From: Lachnospiraceae bacterium
Lineage (GTDB): Bacteria; Bacillota; Clostridia; Lachnospirales; Lachnospiraceae
Direction of reading: 5' to 3'
NCBI GenBank assembly: GCA_022799755.1
Contig: JAAWOU010000025.1
Location: 1 to 45,984, forward strand
Length of the DNA stretch: 45,984 nt
The notes under the pieces were generated by a model, which was given only the letters and a program-made list of their open reading frames with translations, searched no databases and was not told the DNA's origin. Made by a program: the position numbers and the translations under genes. Numbering within the stretch: position 1 is the stretch's first letter; each line of letters starts with the position of its first letter. Of this stretch, positions 1-7,872 are shown one piece after another.

Positions 1-2
1 CG

Positions 3-98
3 TTTGGTACTCTGTATGGTGCTGTGTCCTCCTGTGGCTATGATGGAAAGCTCGCTGAAGCCGATTTCCGTGCACAGCGTAAAATAGGTATGTCTTAA
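3..98 (+). CDS. C-terminal end of an unrecognised protein (cut by window edge)
   Basis: An open frame enters from the left edge and ends at TAA 96-98, giving 31 visible residues that end in FRAQRKIGMS. The stop is followed at once by a palindrome plus T-run typical of an intrinsic terminator, which supports this being a real gene end. The fragment is too short for me to recognise a family, and no function is proposed. Confidence 0.5.
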   Translation, partial: FGTLYGAVSSCGYDGKLAEADFRAQRKIGMS

Positions 99-100
99 GA

Positions 101-122
101 AATCCAAACGTTTGGATTTTTT
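101..122 (+). terminator. Intrinsic terminator after the left-edge gene
   Basis: A perfect palindrome AATCCAAACGTTTGGATT (101-118) runs into a T-tract (117-122) three bases after the stop codon of the left-edge gene. In RNA it would give a stem of about seven pairs with a small loop. Confidence 0.7.
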
Positions 123-301
123 ATGTAAATAATGAGCCAGAAACACTGGCTCAAGTCCGCCGGGCACGCTCGAAAAGCCTGCGGCTTTCCTCGCTTTGCG
201 GCTGTCGCCGCATGTGTCCAACAACGAAAACGGCTGTTGGTGAGCAAGCTCCCCACAGCCGTTCCCGTTGCCGGACCCGCCCGGCTCGTAGCTATAAAAA
301 A
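123..301. other. Structured non-coding interval
   Basis: No gene with a convincing start is visible here. The stretch is rich in complementary arms: TGAGCCAG/CTGGCTCA (133-140 with 146-153) and GCCGGGC/GCCCGGC (159-165 with 279-285), the second pair enclosing nearly the whole interval. The short open frames that cross it have no ribosome binding site and run into the tRNA. It may be a repeat element or an RNA; I cannot tell which. Confidence 0.35.
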
Positions 302-376
302 TCGGGGTGACAGGATTCGAACCTGCGACTTCCTGGTCCCAAACCAGGCGCTCTAGCCAAGCTGAGCCACACCCCG
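302..376 (-). tRNA. tRNA-Pro (anticodon TGG)
   Basis: Read on the minus strand the sequence begins CGGGGTG and closes with CACCCCG plus discriminator A. The anticodon arm is CCTGG-TTTGGGA-CCAGG, giving anticodon TGG. The T-loop GGTTCGAATCC is canonical. CCA is not encoded; a T-run follows directly and probably ends transcription. Confidence 0.95.
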
Positions 377-411
377 ATATGCCGCAGCGCACTGCTATCT
401 GCAACGTTCCC

Positions 412-441
412 ATTATATCCCAGAATCGCCTTTCCTGTCAA
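412..441 (-). promoter_or_regulatory. Consensus promoter for tRNA-Pro
   Basis: On the minus strand TTGACA (436-441) and TATAAT (412-417) are separated by 18 bases, about 35 bases upstream of the tRNA-Pro 5' end and just past the yfcE stop codon. This is a perfect sigma-A match in both boxes. Confidence 0.85.
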
Positions 442-446
442 GAACT

Positions 447-920
447 TTACAGATATTCGATGGCAAAATCCGCCTTTTCCCCCTCCACCTCCATGACAAT
501 ATAGGAGGGTCTTCGCCCCTCCTGCCTGGGATAGGACAGGCTTCCCGGGTTCACGGCGATGACACCATCTTTCTTGTCCACCACCGGCTTATGGGTGTGT
601 CCGTACACTACGATATCCGCTCCCCTGGCCGCAGCCTCCCTTTTGATACGCTCGCGTCCCATGGACACACCGTAGTTATGTCCGTGGGTCACCCATACCC
701 GGAAAGAGCCCAGCTTCAGTTCCAGGTCCTTGGGCAGATAGGAAAAGAAGTCATTGTTCCCCAGCACGATCTGCACCGGGCAGTCCGCAGCCTTGGACAG
801 GGCATATTCGCTGCCTTCCGCGTCCCCGCAGTGGATCACCAGCTGCGGCTTCACCGATTCCAAAATTTTAAAATAATTCTCGTTTTTCCTGTGGGTATCA
901 CTGACGATCAGCACTTTCAT
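447..920 (-). CDS. yfcE: YfcE/MJ0936-type metallophosphoesterase
   Basis: This 157-residue protein is a compact calcineurin-like phosphoesterase of the YfcE group, manganese-dependent phosphodiesterases of uncertain natural substrate. The metal-binding motifs are visible in order: SDTH near residue 7, HCGD near 30, GNND near 53, THGH near 78 and GHTH near 106, followed by NPGS near 123. Length is normal for single-domain members. Its ATG overlaps the rdgB stop by four bases (ATGA), so the two are translationally coupled and form an operon with the upstream RNA methyltransferase. Family assignment is firm; the physiological role is not known from sequence. Confidence 0.9.
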   Translation of the reverse strand: MKVLIVSDTHRKNENYFKILESVKPQLVIHCGDAEGSEYALSKAADCPVQIVLGNNDFFSYLPKDLELKLGSFRVWVTHGHNYGVSMGRERIKREAAARGADIVVYGHTHKPVVDKKDGVIAVNPGSLSYPRQEGRRPSYIVMEVEGEKADFAIEYL

Positions 921-1510
921 AGCTTCTTCAGCTCCTCTTTCATCCGTCGAAGCGCCTTTCCCCTGTGGCTCACCAGATTTTTCTCCTCTTCCGTAAGCTC
1001 CGCCGTGGTCTTTCCAAACTCTGGCACATAGAAAATGGGATCATACCCAAAGCCGTTGTTCCCTTTTTCCTCGTAGCCGATTCGTCCCTCTATGGTAGCC
1101 CTGACAGCCAGCTCTCTGCCGTCCGGCAGCACGGCCGCAATGGCGCAGACGAATCTGGCCGTGCGCTGCTCATCCGGCACTCCCTCCAGCCGCCTGATCA
1201 GATCCGCATTCTTGACGCGGTAGGAAGTGTCCTCCCCCAGATACCTGGCGGAATAAATGCCGGGCTCCTTTCCCAGATAGTCGATTTCCAGCCCTGAATC
1301 ATCCGCCAGCACCAGCTCTCCCGGCGCCGCCTCCGCCACCGCCCTGGCCTTGATCATGGCGTTCTCCTCATAGGTCTTTCCGTCCTCCATTATGTCCGTG
1401 CGGATTCCGGCCTCTTTCATGGAAAGAATTTCCGGATATGTATCGGCCAGAATATCCCTGATTTCCCGCATCTTCCCTTCATTTCCTGTGGCAAATATCA
1501 ATCGTCCCAT
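917..1510 (-). CDS. rdgB: Non-canonical purine NTP pyrophosphatase, RdgB/HAM1 family
   Basis: This enzyme hydrolyses ITP, dITP and XTP to monophosphates, keeping deaminated purines out of DNA and RNA. The 197-residue sequence shows the family hallmarks: TGNEGKMRE near the N-terminus (substrate loop), LADDSGLEID near residue 67, GIYSARY near 84, GNNGFGYDPIF near 150 and SHRGKAL near the C-terminus. Length is typical. The ATG at 1510 is preceded by an AGAGGAT ribosome binding site. It overlaps yfcE by four bases, an arrangement common in Firmicutes, and lies 180 bases downstream of the RNA methyltransferase gene. Confidence 0.95.
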   Translation of the reverse strand: MGRLIFATGNEGKMREIRDILADTYPEILSMKEAGIRTDIMEDGKTYEENAMIKARAVAEAAPGELVLADDSGLEIDYLGKEPGIYSARYLGEDTSYRVKNADLIRRLEGVPDEQRTARFVCAIAAVLPDGRELAVRATIEGRIGYEEKGNNGFGYDPIFYVPEFGKTTAELTEEEKNLVSHRGKALRRMKEELKKL

Positions 1511-1690
1511 TTTATCCTCTTATCCTTAACTGCTTACTTCTCATTTCCCCAACGTTTCCCCGAAATACTCCCTGTCCGGTTCCCCAGCCGTCTCTTCCCG
1601 GCTTTGGACGACACACTTATCTTCCGTGCCGGTGCGCTTTGGTTCCGCTTTTCTGCGGCATCCTTATCCGAAACCGCTGCTGGCTCCTGA

Positions 1691-2839
1691 TCAGGCTTTC
1701 ACTCTGGGCGGCTTCGGCCCCAGGAACTGGTAATAATAGGTCTTCATCATGCCGTTATAGATCTTACGGTTCTTGTCCGCCTTGCGCCCTATGTACTGCT
1801 GCGCCTGCTCATAAGCGGATATCAGGTACATGCTCCAGGTATCCAGCAGGGCGAACCGCTCCCCGATGGTCCGGTACAGGGCAGGCAGCTCCTGCTTTTC
1901 GTGTATCCTCTCCCCGTAGGGCGGATTCATGATCAGGAATCCGTATTTTTTCGAATGGCTCAGCTGGGCTACATCCCGCCTTTGGAAATGGATCAGCTTC
2001 TCCACCCCGGCCCGCCTGGCATTGTCCCTGGCAATCTCCACCATATGCTCGTCAATGTCATATCCCTGGATGTCCGTCTCTATATCCAGGTTCACCAGAT
2101 CTTCCGCCTCCTCCTGGGCGTCACGCCACAGTCCCTTGCTTATCACATACGGCCAGTCCTCCGCCGTGAAATCCCTGTCCATACCCGGCGCGATATTGGC
2201 CGCCATCATGGCCGCCTCGATGGGAATCGTTCCGCTTCCGCAGAAAGGATCCACCAGTATCCGCTGGCCGTTCCAGGGTGTGAGCATGATCATGCCTGCC
2301 GCCAGATTCTCCGCAATGGGCGCCTGGGCCACCAGCTTGCGGTATCCTCTCTTGTGCAGAGACACGCCCGTACTGTCAAGCCCCACCGTAACCTGGTCTT
2401 TCATCAAAAACACCCGGATGGGAAACTGGGCGCCATCCTCCTGAAACCAGCTCATGTGATAGACTCCTTTCAGACGCTCCACCATTGCCTTTTTCATGAC
2501 GGACTGAATATCCGAGGGGCTGAACAGCTTGGATTTGACGCTGGCCGCTTTGGTCACCCAGAATTTTCCGTCCTCGGGTATGTAATCCTCCCAGGGAAGC
2601 GCCCTCGTCCCCTCGAACAGCTCCTCGAAGCTCTCCGCATGGAAGCTGCCTACTTTGATCAGCACCCTCTCCGCCGTCCGCAGAAAGATGTTGGCCCTGC
2701 ACAGCGCTTCCTCGTCTCCCAAAAAAGTGACCCTGCCGTCCACCACCTCCAGGATATCATATCCCAGGTCATGGATCTCCTGCTTCAGCACTGCCTCCAT
2801 ACCGAAATGGCAGGGAACGATCAATTCATATTTACGCAT
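1691..2839 (-). CDS. THUMP-domain class I SAM-dependent rRNA methyltransferase (RlmL/YpsC type)
   Basis: A 382-residue protein of the group that makes N2-methylguanosine in 23S rRNA. An N-terminal ferredoxin-like plus THUMP RNA-binding region covers about residues 1-155. The Rossmann methyltransferase domain follows, with the SAM-binding motif DPFCGSGT near residue 197 and the catalytic motif NPPYGER near 305, the NPPY signature of exocyclic-amine methylation. I chose the ATG at 2839 because AGAGGTG lies just upstream; an in-frame GTG at 2845 is less well placed. It heads a housekeeping run with rdgB and yfcE. The exact target guanosine is inferred from homologues. Confidence 0.88.
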   Translation of the reverse strand: MRKYELIVPCHFGMEAVLKQEIHDLGYDILEVVDGRVTFLGDEEALCRANIFLRTAERVLIKVGSFHAESFEELFEGTRALPWEDYIPEDGKFWVTKAASVKSKLFSPSDIQSVMKKAMVERLKGVYHMSWFQEDGAQFPIRVFLMKDQVTVGLDSTGVSLHKRGYRKLVAQAPIAENLAAGMIMLTPWNGQRILVDPFCGSGTIPIEAAMMAANIAPGMDRDFTAEDWPYVISKGLWRDAQEEAEDLVNLDIETDIQGYDIDEHMVEIARDNARRAGVEKLIHFQRRDVAQLSHSKKYGFLIMNPPYGERIHEKQELPALYRTIGERFALLDTWSMYLISAYEQAQQYIGRKADKNRKIYNGMMKTYYYQFLGPKPPRVKA

Positions 2840-2902
2840 TTCCACCTCTCATTCGGCGCTCTGCGCCGTCTTTATCCGATCTGCCCCATGTTCTATGTAA
2901 AT

Positions 2903-2929
2903 AGGGACACTGTACACAGCAGTGTCCCT
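2903..2929 (-). terminator. Terminator-like hairpin after the Asn/Gln-rich gene
   Basis: AGGGACACTG (2903-2912) pairs with CAGTGTCCCT (2920-2929) around a seven-base loop. It lies 16 bases beyond the stop codon of the small minus-strand gene, and the minus strand continues with a short T-rich run. The ten-pair stem is strong; the U-tract is weak. Confidence 0.6.
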
Positions 2930-2944
2930 GCGGCCAGAGAAAAC

Positions 2945-3103
2945 TTAGTAGTTTTTGTCCTGGCTGTTCTGGTTCTTGCTCTGATTGTTGTTCTGATTCT
3001 TGCTCTGGTTGTTGTTCTGGTTCTTGTTCTGGCTGTTGTTCTGATTCTGGCTGTTCTTGCAGTTCTCAGAATTGTTGGCGTTGTTGTACTTATTGTTGTC
3101 CAT
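2945..3103 (-). CDS. Small Asn/Gln/Lys-rich low-complexity protein
   Basis: A 52-residue protein made almost entirely of Asn, Gln, Lys and Ser, with the near-repeat NQNNNQSK occurring twice. The start at 3103 is supported by GAGGAAAG directly upstream, and a stable hairpin follows the stop, so it looks like a genuine transcription unit although a longer frame upstream exists. There is no signal peptide, no membrane segment and a single Cys. Such composition predicts a disordered polypeptide. I do not recognise a named family, and nothing in the neighbourhood (DUF1700 protein upstream, RNA methyltransferase downstream) indicates a function. Confidence 0.6.
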   Translation of the reverse strand: MDNNKYNNANNSENCKNSQNQNNSQNKNQNNNQSKNQNNNQSKNQNSQDKNY

Positions 3104-3286
3104 TTCTTTCCTCACATCCTGCCGCTTCCTGCGGCCTTTCTTCCGGAAGCCGCTTTTCCTACCGTTCCGGGATACGTGGTTTACGCGGTTCCGGGATACG
3201 TTGTACTCAGGCGGTTCCATATTTTCAGTTACAGCAGTAGTATGAGAGGATTCTCTGAAAAATATGCATATAAATTCTAATATTTT

Positions 3287-3793
3287 TTAATTGAGCCAGT
3301 CCCGGAATAATTTTACCAGAAACAACACGCCCAATATGGGCAGCAGTATGGGCAAAAGGGCCGTAATCACGGAGAATATGGCGCTCAGAATCAGGACCAC
3401 CACCACAAGCACCAGTATGAGCCACGCCCAGACCGGGATCCTGCCAAACAGGCTGACCCGCCCCTGTCCTACCGGCCCCCGGGGCCGGTATCCCCTGTCC
3501 GGTCGGGACCATTCGCCCTCTTCCCCGTATTCCGCGTACCGCCCGGCCTGTCCGCCGTCATGCCGTGAATCGCTGTCTCCGTATCCGCCTGTCTGTCTGC
3601 GGGTCTCCGCGATGGTCCGGGCGATAAGGCGCGGATCGCCAAGCTCCGAAAGCACTTCCTCCTCGTCCCGCCCCTTGCGGGTCTCGGTATTGATGTAATC
3701 CTCGTAGTATTCCAGGTTCTCCGCAAGCTGTGCGGATGTCACTTTACCGGCAAGCGCCAGGCGCAGCGACTCTAAAAATTCTCTTTTCGTCAT
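3287..3793 (-). CDS. DUF1700 (HAAS-type) membrane protein
   Basis: A 168-residue protein. Residues 1-65 form the DUF1700/HAAS-like helical region: MTKREFLESLRLALAG, then EYYEDYI and a glycine-containing GDPRLIARTI helix. A Gly/Arg/Asp-rich, probably disordered linker follows (about 70-118), then two closely spaced hydrophobic segments (about 119-165). In related proteins this domain often sits next to PadR-type regulators and helps control membrane or envelope functions, but no padR gene is visible here, so the role is open. Start ATG 3793; an AGGATT sequence is upstream. Confidence 0.75.
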   Translation of the reverse strand: MTKREFLESLRLALAGKVTSAQLAENLEYYEDYINTETRKGRDEEEVLSELGDPRLIARTIAETRRQTGGYGDSDSRHDGGQAGRYAEYGEEGEWSRPDRGYRPRGPVGQGRVSLFGRIPVWAWLILVLVVVVLILSAIFSVITALLPILLPILGVLFLVKLFRDWLN

Positions 3794-4243
3794 AATCCTA
3801 CCATTTCTTTCCGGGGCAGATGCCCATTGCCATCCGCTGATTTCCGGTCTTCCGTTCCATGTCTGCTCCTATGTTTCCACCAACTTATGACATTATACTT
3901 TCTTTATTATATAAAATCAATCCTTCTGCCGCGGCTTTTTTCAAAAGTATTCCGGTGCAGAAATCGTAAGAACAGCGATTTCACGCACAGTTGTCTCGGG
4001 TTTTCGTGCAACATGCACACGAGTATCACGAGACAGCAGACGCCAAAATGAGCGCTTTTTGCTCCGTTCATATTACCGGGAGCGGCAAAACCGTGAAAAG
4101 TAACCCGCATGTCCGCCAGAGGGATGCGGTTGCTCAAAGGGGAAAACCGCCGAAAAGCGGTAGGGATTAAATCCTTGGGAAAGCAGAACAGGAATTTAAA
4201 ATATGCGTATACACACAAAAACGTGCATATACGCATATATCGA
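3794..4243. other. Intergenic interval without a supported gene
   Basis: About 450 bases separate the DUF1700 gene from tRNA-Arg. A 147-codon minus-strand frame crosses it, but that frame reads through the tRNA and lacks a ribosome binding site, so I do not accept it. The only clear structure is the inverted repeat at 4201-4238 described separately. I see no transposase remnants or conserved RNA. Confidence 0.4.
4201..4238 (-). terminator. Inverted repeat, probable terminator of tRNA-Arg
   Basis: ATATGCGTATA (4201-4211) and TATACGCATAT (4228-4238) are perfect complements around a 16-base loop. It begins a few bases beyond the 3' end of tRNA-Arg on the minus strand and is followed by an A/T-rich run, as expected for a factor-independent terminator. 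Confidence 0.6.
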
Positions 4244-4317
4244 CGTGCGTTAGAGGATTCGAACCCCCGACCTTTTGGTCCGTAGCCAAACGCTCTATCC
4301 AGCTGAGCTAAACGCAC
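4244..4317 (-). tRNA. tRNA-Arg (anticodon ACG)
   Basis: Minus-strand cloverleaf starting GTGCGTT and closing with AACGCAC plus discriminator G. The anticodon arm is TTTGG-CTACGGA-CCAAA, giving ACG, expected to be deaminated to ICG. The T-loop GGTTCGAATCC is present; CCA is not encoded. Confidence 0.95.
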
Positions 4318-4355
4318 AAACTCCGTTGCGGTTATTGTTGCCTGCAACACAAATT

Positions 4356-4384
4356 ATCATACCCTTTTCTATCAAAAAAGTCAA
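4356..4384 (-). promoter_or_regulatory. Promoter for tRNA-Arg
   Basis: Minus-strand TTGACT (4379-4384) and TATGAT (4356-4361) with a 17-base spacer, about 40 bases upstream of the tRNA. Confidence 0.8.
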
Positions 4385-4487
4385 GTACTATTTTTCAAAT
4401 TTTTGCCTGAAAATTCACAGAAAAATCACAGGCACAGCTCTCATAAAGTCGGCTTTTCTCCGAAATCGTATTTTTTCTCTCGTTTTC

Positions 4488-4516
4488 TTGCTTTTTGCAT
4501 AATCTTTTTATATACT
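4488..4516 (+). promoter_or_regulatory. Promoter for the glycogen debranching enzyme gene
   Basis: TTGCTT (4488-4493) and TATACT (4511-4516) are spaced by 17 bases, about 60 bases before the TTG start codon at 4578. Confidence 0.65.
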
Positions 4517-4577
4517 GATATATATTTTTCCAAAGGCTTTCCCCACCGGGAAGTCTGTCATTCAAAGGAGGACTATT

Positions 4578-6740
4578 TTGAAACATTATACGCAGAAATA
4601 TATCCCGGAGCTGCACTCATCCCTGACGCCCATGGCGGAAATAGAGGGGTTTCCGGTGCGCCCGGGACTTTTTGATGTGCATGGGGCCATGATGCTCTCC
4701 GTGGGCGTGAACTTCACGGTTCACACCCATCACGGAACATCCTGCACCCTGCTGCTCTTCCACAGAAACGAGACCTCCCCTTACGCCCGCCTGCCTTTCC
4801 CCGAGGCTTACAAGATCGGCGATGTCTATTCCATGATTGTCTTCGGGCTGGACATTGAAGATTTTGAATATGCCTATCAGGTGGACGGACCTTATAATCC
4901 CAAGCAGGGGCTTCTCTTCAACAAGGATTCCGTTCTCCTGGACCCCTATGCCCGCTATGTGACAGGACAGCGCATATGGGGCGACCGGAAGTCCGGTTGC
5001 TATCACGCGCGCGTAGTCAATGATTCCTTTGACTGGGGAGACATGCCTCAGTCAAACCGGACCATGAGCGATCTAGTTATCTATGAGCTGCATGTTCGGG
5101 GTTTTACCTATCATCCCTCCTCAGGGGTGTCACACCCCGGTACCTTTGCGGGGCTGATGGAGAAGATTCCCTATCTGAAAGAGCTGGGAATCAATGCGGT
5201 GGAGCTGATGCCCATCTTTGAGTTCGACGAGGCCATCAGTTCCAGAAAGGTCGACGGCAAGATTCTCCTGGATTACTGGGGCTACAATACGGTAGGATTT
5301 TTCGCCCCCAACAGCAATTACATCGCCGAAAACGAAACCGGCCAGGAGGGGACTGAGCTGAAGCTCCTCATCAAGGCGCTGCACGACAACGGCATCGAGG
5401 TGATCCTGGATGTGGTCTTCAACCATACCGCTGAGGGAAACGAGAAAGGTCCCTCTTTCTGCTTCAAGGGCTTTGACAACAAGGTCTACTACATGCTGAC
5501 TCCAAACGGCAATTACTATAATTTCAGCGGCTGCGGCAACACCTTAAACTGCAACAACCCCATCGTCCGTCAGCTGATTCTGGAATGTCTGCGCTATTGG
5601 ACCGTAAGCTACCGCATTGACGGCTTCCGCTTCGACCTGGCCAGCATTCTGGGCCGGAACGAGGACGGCTCGCCTCTGAACAACCCGCCTCTTCTGGAGC
5701 TGCTGGCTACGGACCCCATTCTGCGCAATGTAAAGCTCATTGCCGAGGCCTGGGACGCAGGCGGCCTGTACCAGGTGGGGAAGTTCCCTGCCAGCAAGCG
5801 CTGGGCAGAGTGGAACGGCCGTTATCGGGATTCCCTGCGCTCCTTTTTAAAGGGGGACAACTGGCACTCCTGGGAAGCCTCCTGGAGCATCTCCGGCTCC
5901 GGCGACCTCTACGGCGGTTTCTATTCCGACAACACCAACAACTACGCCGGCTACAATTCCTGCGTAAATTTTCTCACCTGTCATGACGGCTTTACCCTGT
6001 ACGACCTCTATTCCTACAACGAGAAGCACAATGAAGGCAACGGCTGGGATAATACGGACGGCTCCAATGACAACCGCAGCTGGAACTGCGGCACGGAGGG
6101 CAACACGGATGACGCGGCCGTCCTGGAGCTGCGCTTTAGAATGATCCGAAATGCCTGCGCCGTGCTGATGTGCAGCCGGGGAACGCCCATGTTCCTGGCG
6201 GGGGACGAATTCGGCAATACCCAGTACGGCAACAATAACGCCTATTGCCAGGATAACGAGATCTCCTGGCTGGACTGGACATTGCTTGAAAAAAACAGGG
6301 AGCTGTTCGAGTTCTTTCAATTTATGATCGCCTACAGGCACAAACACCCTGTCATCCGCAAGATGCTCCCCGAAGCCGTCTGCGGCATGGAACCTCTCTG
6401 CACCCACAATGTCAATGCCGACGAGGAGTACATCCCCAACGATGCCAGGACATTCGCCATCAGCTTTGCAGGCTACAATCCCCAGACCGGATCGGACGAC
6501 CTGGTATATGTGGCGGTAAATACCTACTGGGAGGATGTACGCATCACGCTGCCCCAGCTGCATGCCAACCAGAGCTGGTTCTTGAGCGTGAATACCTGGG
6601 GGGACGAACAGCGCCGTTATTTCTATCAGGAGGGCAGGGAGGTAAAGATCGACTGCGAATTCATCATGCGCCCCCGGTCCGTAGCCGTGTTCACGGGCCG
6701 CGAAAAAGATGTTGTCTTCAATGATACTGTTCACGGGTAG
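4578..6740 (+). CDS. glgX: Glycogen debranching enzyme, GlgX/isoamylase type (GH13)
   Basis: A 720-residue cytoplasmic GH13 enzyme that hydrolyses alpha-1,6 branch linkages in glycogen or limit dextrins. A CBM48-like N-terminal domain (about 20-115) precedes the catalytic barrel. The four GH13 motifs are present: DVVFNH (near 279), GFRFDLAS with the nucleophile Asp (near 352), IAEAWD with the acid Glu (near 390) and TCHDG (near 468). There is no signal peptide. Translation starts at TTG 4578 behind a strong AAAGGAGG (4564-4571), so the rare start is well supported. It is a single-gene unit with its own promoter and a following hairpin. Pullulanase-like specificity cannot be excluded. Confidence 0.9.
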   Translation: MKHYTQKYIPELHSSLTPMAEIEGFPVRPGLFDVHGAMMLSVGVNFTVHTHHGTSCTLLLFHRNETSPYARLPFPEAYKIGDVYSMIVFGLDIEDFEYAYQVDGPYNPKQGLLFNKDSVLLDPYARYVTGQRIWGDRKSGCYHARVVNDSFDWGDMPQSNRTMSDLVIYELHVRGFTYHPSSGVSHPGTFAGLMEKIPYLKELGINAVELMPIFEFDEAISSRKVDGKILLDYWGYNTVGFFAPNSNYIAENETGQEGTELKLLIKALHDNGIEVILDVVFNHTAEGNEKGPSFCFKGFDNKVYYMLTPNGNYYNFSGCGNTLNCNNPIVRQLILECLRYWTVSYRIDGFRFDLASILGRNEDGSPLNNPPLLELLATDPILRNVKLIAEAWDAGGLYQVGKFPASKRWAEWNGRYRDSLRSFLKGDNWHSWEASWSISGSGDLYGGFYSDNTNNYAGYNSCVNFLTCHDGFTLYDLYSYNEKHNEGNGWDNTDGSNDNRSWNCGTEGNTDDAAVLELRFRMIRNACAVLMCSRGTPMFLAGDEFGNTQYGNNNAYCQDNEISWLDWTLLEKNRELFEFFQFMIAYRHKHPVIRKMLPEAVCGMEPLCTHNVNADEEYIPNDARTFAISFAGYNPQTGSDDLVYVAVNTYWEDVRITLPQLHANQSWFLSVNTWGDEQRRYFYQEGREVKIDCEFIMRPRSVAVFTGREKDVVFNDTVHG

Positions 6741-6772
6741 TTCACATTGCATTAAGGGGCAACGCCGTGAAC
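6729..6772 (+). terminator. Hairpin overlapping the glgX stop codon
   Basis: GTTCACGG (6729-6736) pairs with CCGTGAAC (6765-6772). The left arm lies inside the last codons of glgX, and the right arm is followed by an AT-rich run with five Ts. The left-arm sequence recurs at 6836 just upstream of smsC. Confidence 0.5.
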
Positions 6773-6812
6773 TATAAAATTTTTCTAATCTATGTAGATT
6801 TTACGATTTCTG

Positions 6813-6821
6813 TGCTATACT
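6813..6821 (+). promoter_or_regulatory. Extended -10 promoter for the smsCB operon
   Basis: TGC-TATACT forms an extended -10 element about 125 bases upstream of the smsC start; no good -35 box is visible at the usual distance, which fits the extended type. It is the only promoter-like sequence found between glgX and nifJ. Confidence 0.5.
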
Positions 6822-6948
6822 GTAACAGGGTTAGCGTTCACGGGCAGATCATATTGCCATGAGGGACGAAGCCGGAAACAACAGCGTAACAGGACGGCCG
6901 GCAAGCCCCGGCCCCAATGTACATTCGAAGTCAGGAGGTTTATCATAT

Positions 6949-7722
6949 ATGCTGGAATTACGCAATCTCTGCTTTCAGGTATCCGACGACGCCAGGAAGC
7001 AGAAAGAAGAGGGACATTCCAAGGAGATCATCAAAGACGTGAATCTGACCTTTGACGACCACGCTTTCATCGCCATCACCGGCCCTAACGGCGGAGGAAA
7101 GTCCACTCTGGCTAAACTGATCATGGGTATCGAACAGCCCTCCTCAGGTCAGATACTCTATAACGGCACGGATATCACCGGTCTGAGCATCACGGAAAGG
7201 GCAAACTTAGGAATCAGCTTCGCCTTTCAGCAGCCGGTGCGGTTCAAGGGCATTAAGGTCCGGGATCTGATCCAGCTGGCCGCGGGAAACGGGGAAAACG
7301 GACATTCCACGGTGGCATTCCCCAGCATCTGCGATTATCTGTCCAAGGTAGGACTGTGCGCAAGGGATTATGTGAACCGTGATATTGACAACAGCCTTTC
7401 GGGCGGAGAGCTGAAGCGAATCGAGATTGCCACCATCATCGCCCGCAACACGCCCCTCTCCGTCTTTGACGAGCCGGAGGCAGGCATTGATCTGTGGAGC
7501 TTCAACAATCTCATACAGGTCTTTGAAGAGATGCACCGGGAGAGCCGCAACTCCCTTATCATCATCTCCCACCAGGAACGCATTCTGAACATTGCGGACG
7601 AAATCGTAGTGTTGGCAGACGGAAACGTGCAGGACAGGGGACGGCGGGGAGATATTCTGCCGGAACTGCTCAAAGGCACGGAGAGCTGCAGATTCTACCA
7701 GCAGCCTGCTGTCGTGCAGTAA
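6949..7722 (+). CDS. smsC: SufC-like ATPase of a minimal Fe-S cluster assembly system (SmsC)
   Basis: A 257-residue ABC-type ATPase of the SufC family, which with a SufB-type scaffold assembles Fe-S clusters. Walker A GPNGGGKST is near residue 46, the Q-loop FQQP near 95, the signature LSGGELKR near 149, Walker B VFDEPEAGID near 171 and the switch His in ISHQER near 206. The start at 6949 has AGGAGG nine bases upstream; the longer frame from 6859 has no ribosome site. Only a SufB homologue follows, with no sufS, sufU or sufD, matching the two-gene SUF-like minimal system of anaerobes. It probably supplies clusters to nifJ directly downstream. Confidence 0.85.
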   Translation: MLELRNLCFQVSDDARKQKEEGHSKEIIKDVNLTFDDHAFIAITGPNGGGKSTLAKLIMGIEQPSSGQILYNGTDITGLSITERANLGISFAFQQPVRFKGIKVRDLIQLAAGNGENGHSTVAFPSICDYLSKVGLCARDYVNRDIDNSLSGGELKRIEIATIIARNTPLSVFDEPEAGIDLWSFNNLIQVFEEMHRESRNSLIIISHQERILNIADEIVVLADGNVQDRGRRGDILPELLKGTESCRFYQQPAVVQ

Positions 7723-7872
7723 CACTGCGCGCACCCGGAAAACGGTTTCATCCCTACCGAATCCGTGACCGCGCGCATCTGACACAGGCGTCGTTTTTCA
7801 GACGCGTAAGCGACATCAGTGCCGGAACCCATGACCGGCCTGCAAGAATGGCAAAAAAGCGAGGACAATGCA

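Noticed and set aside
1901..3280. 459-codon plus-strand frame opposite the RNA methyltransferase
   Set aside because: It is antisense to a well-supported gene, has low-complexity Val/Leu runs from the Asn/Gln-rich gene, and matches no family.
3907..4350. 147-codon minus-strand frame through tRNA-Arg
   Set aside because: It reads across the whole tRNA gene and its promoter, with no ribosome binding site.
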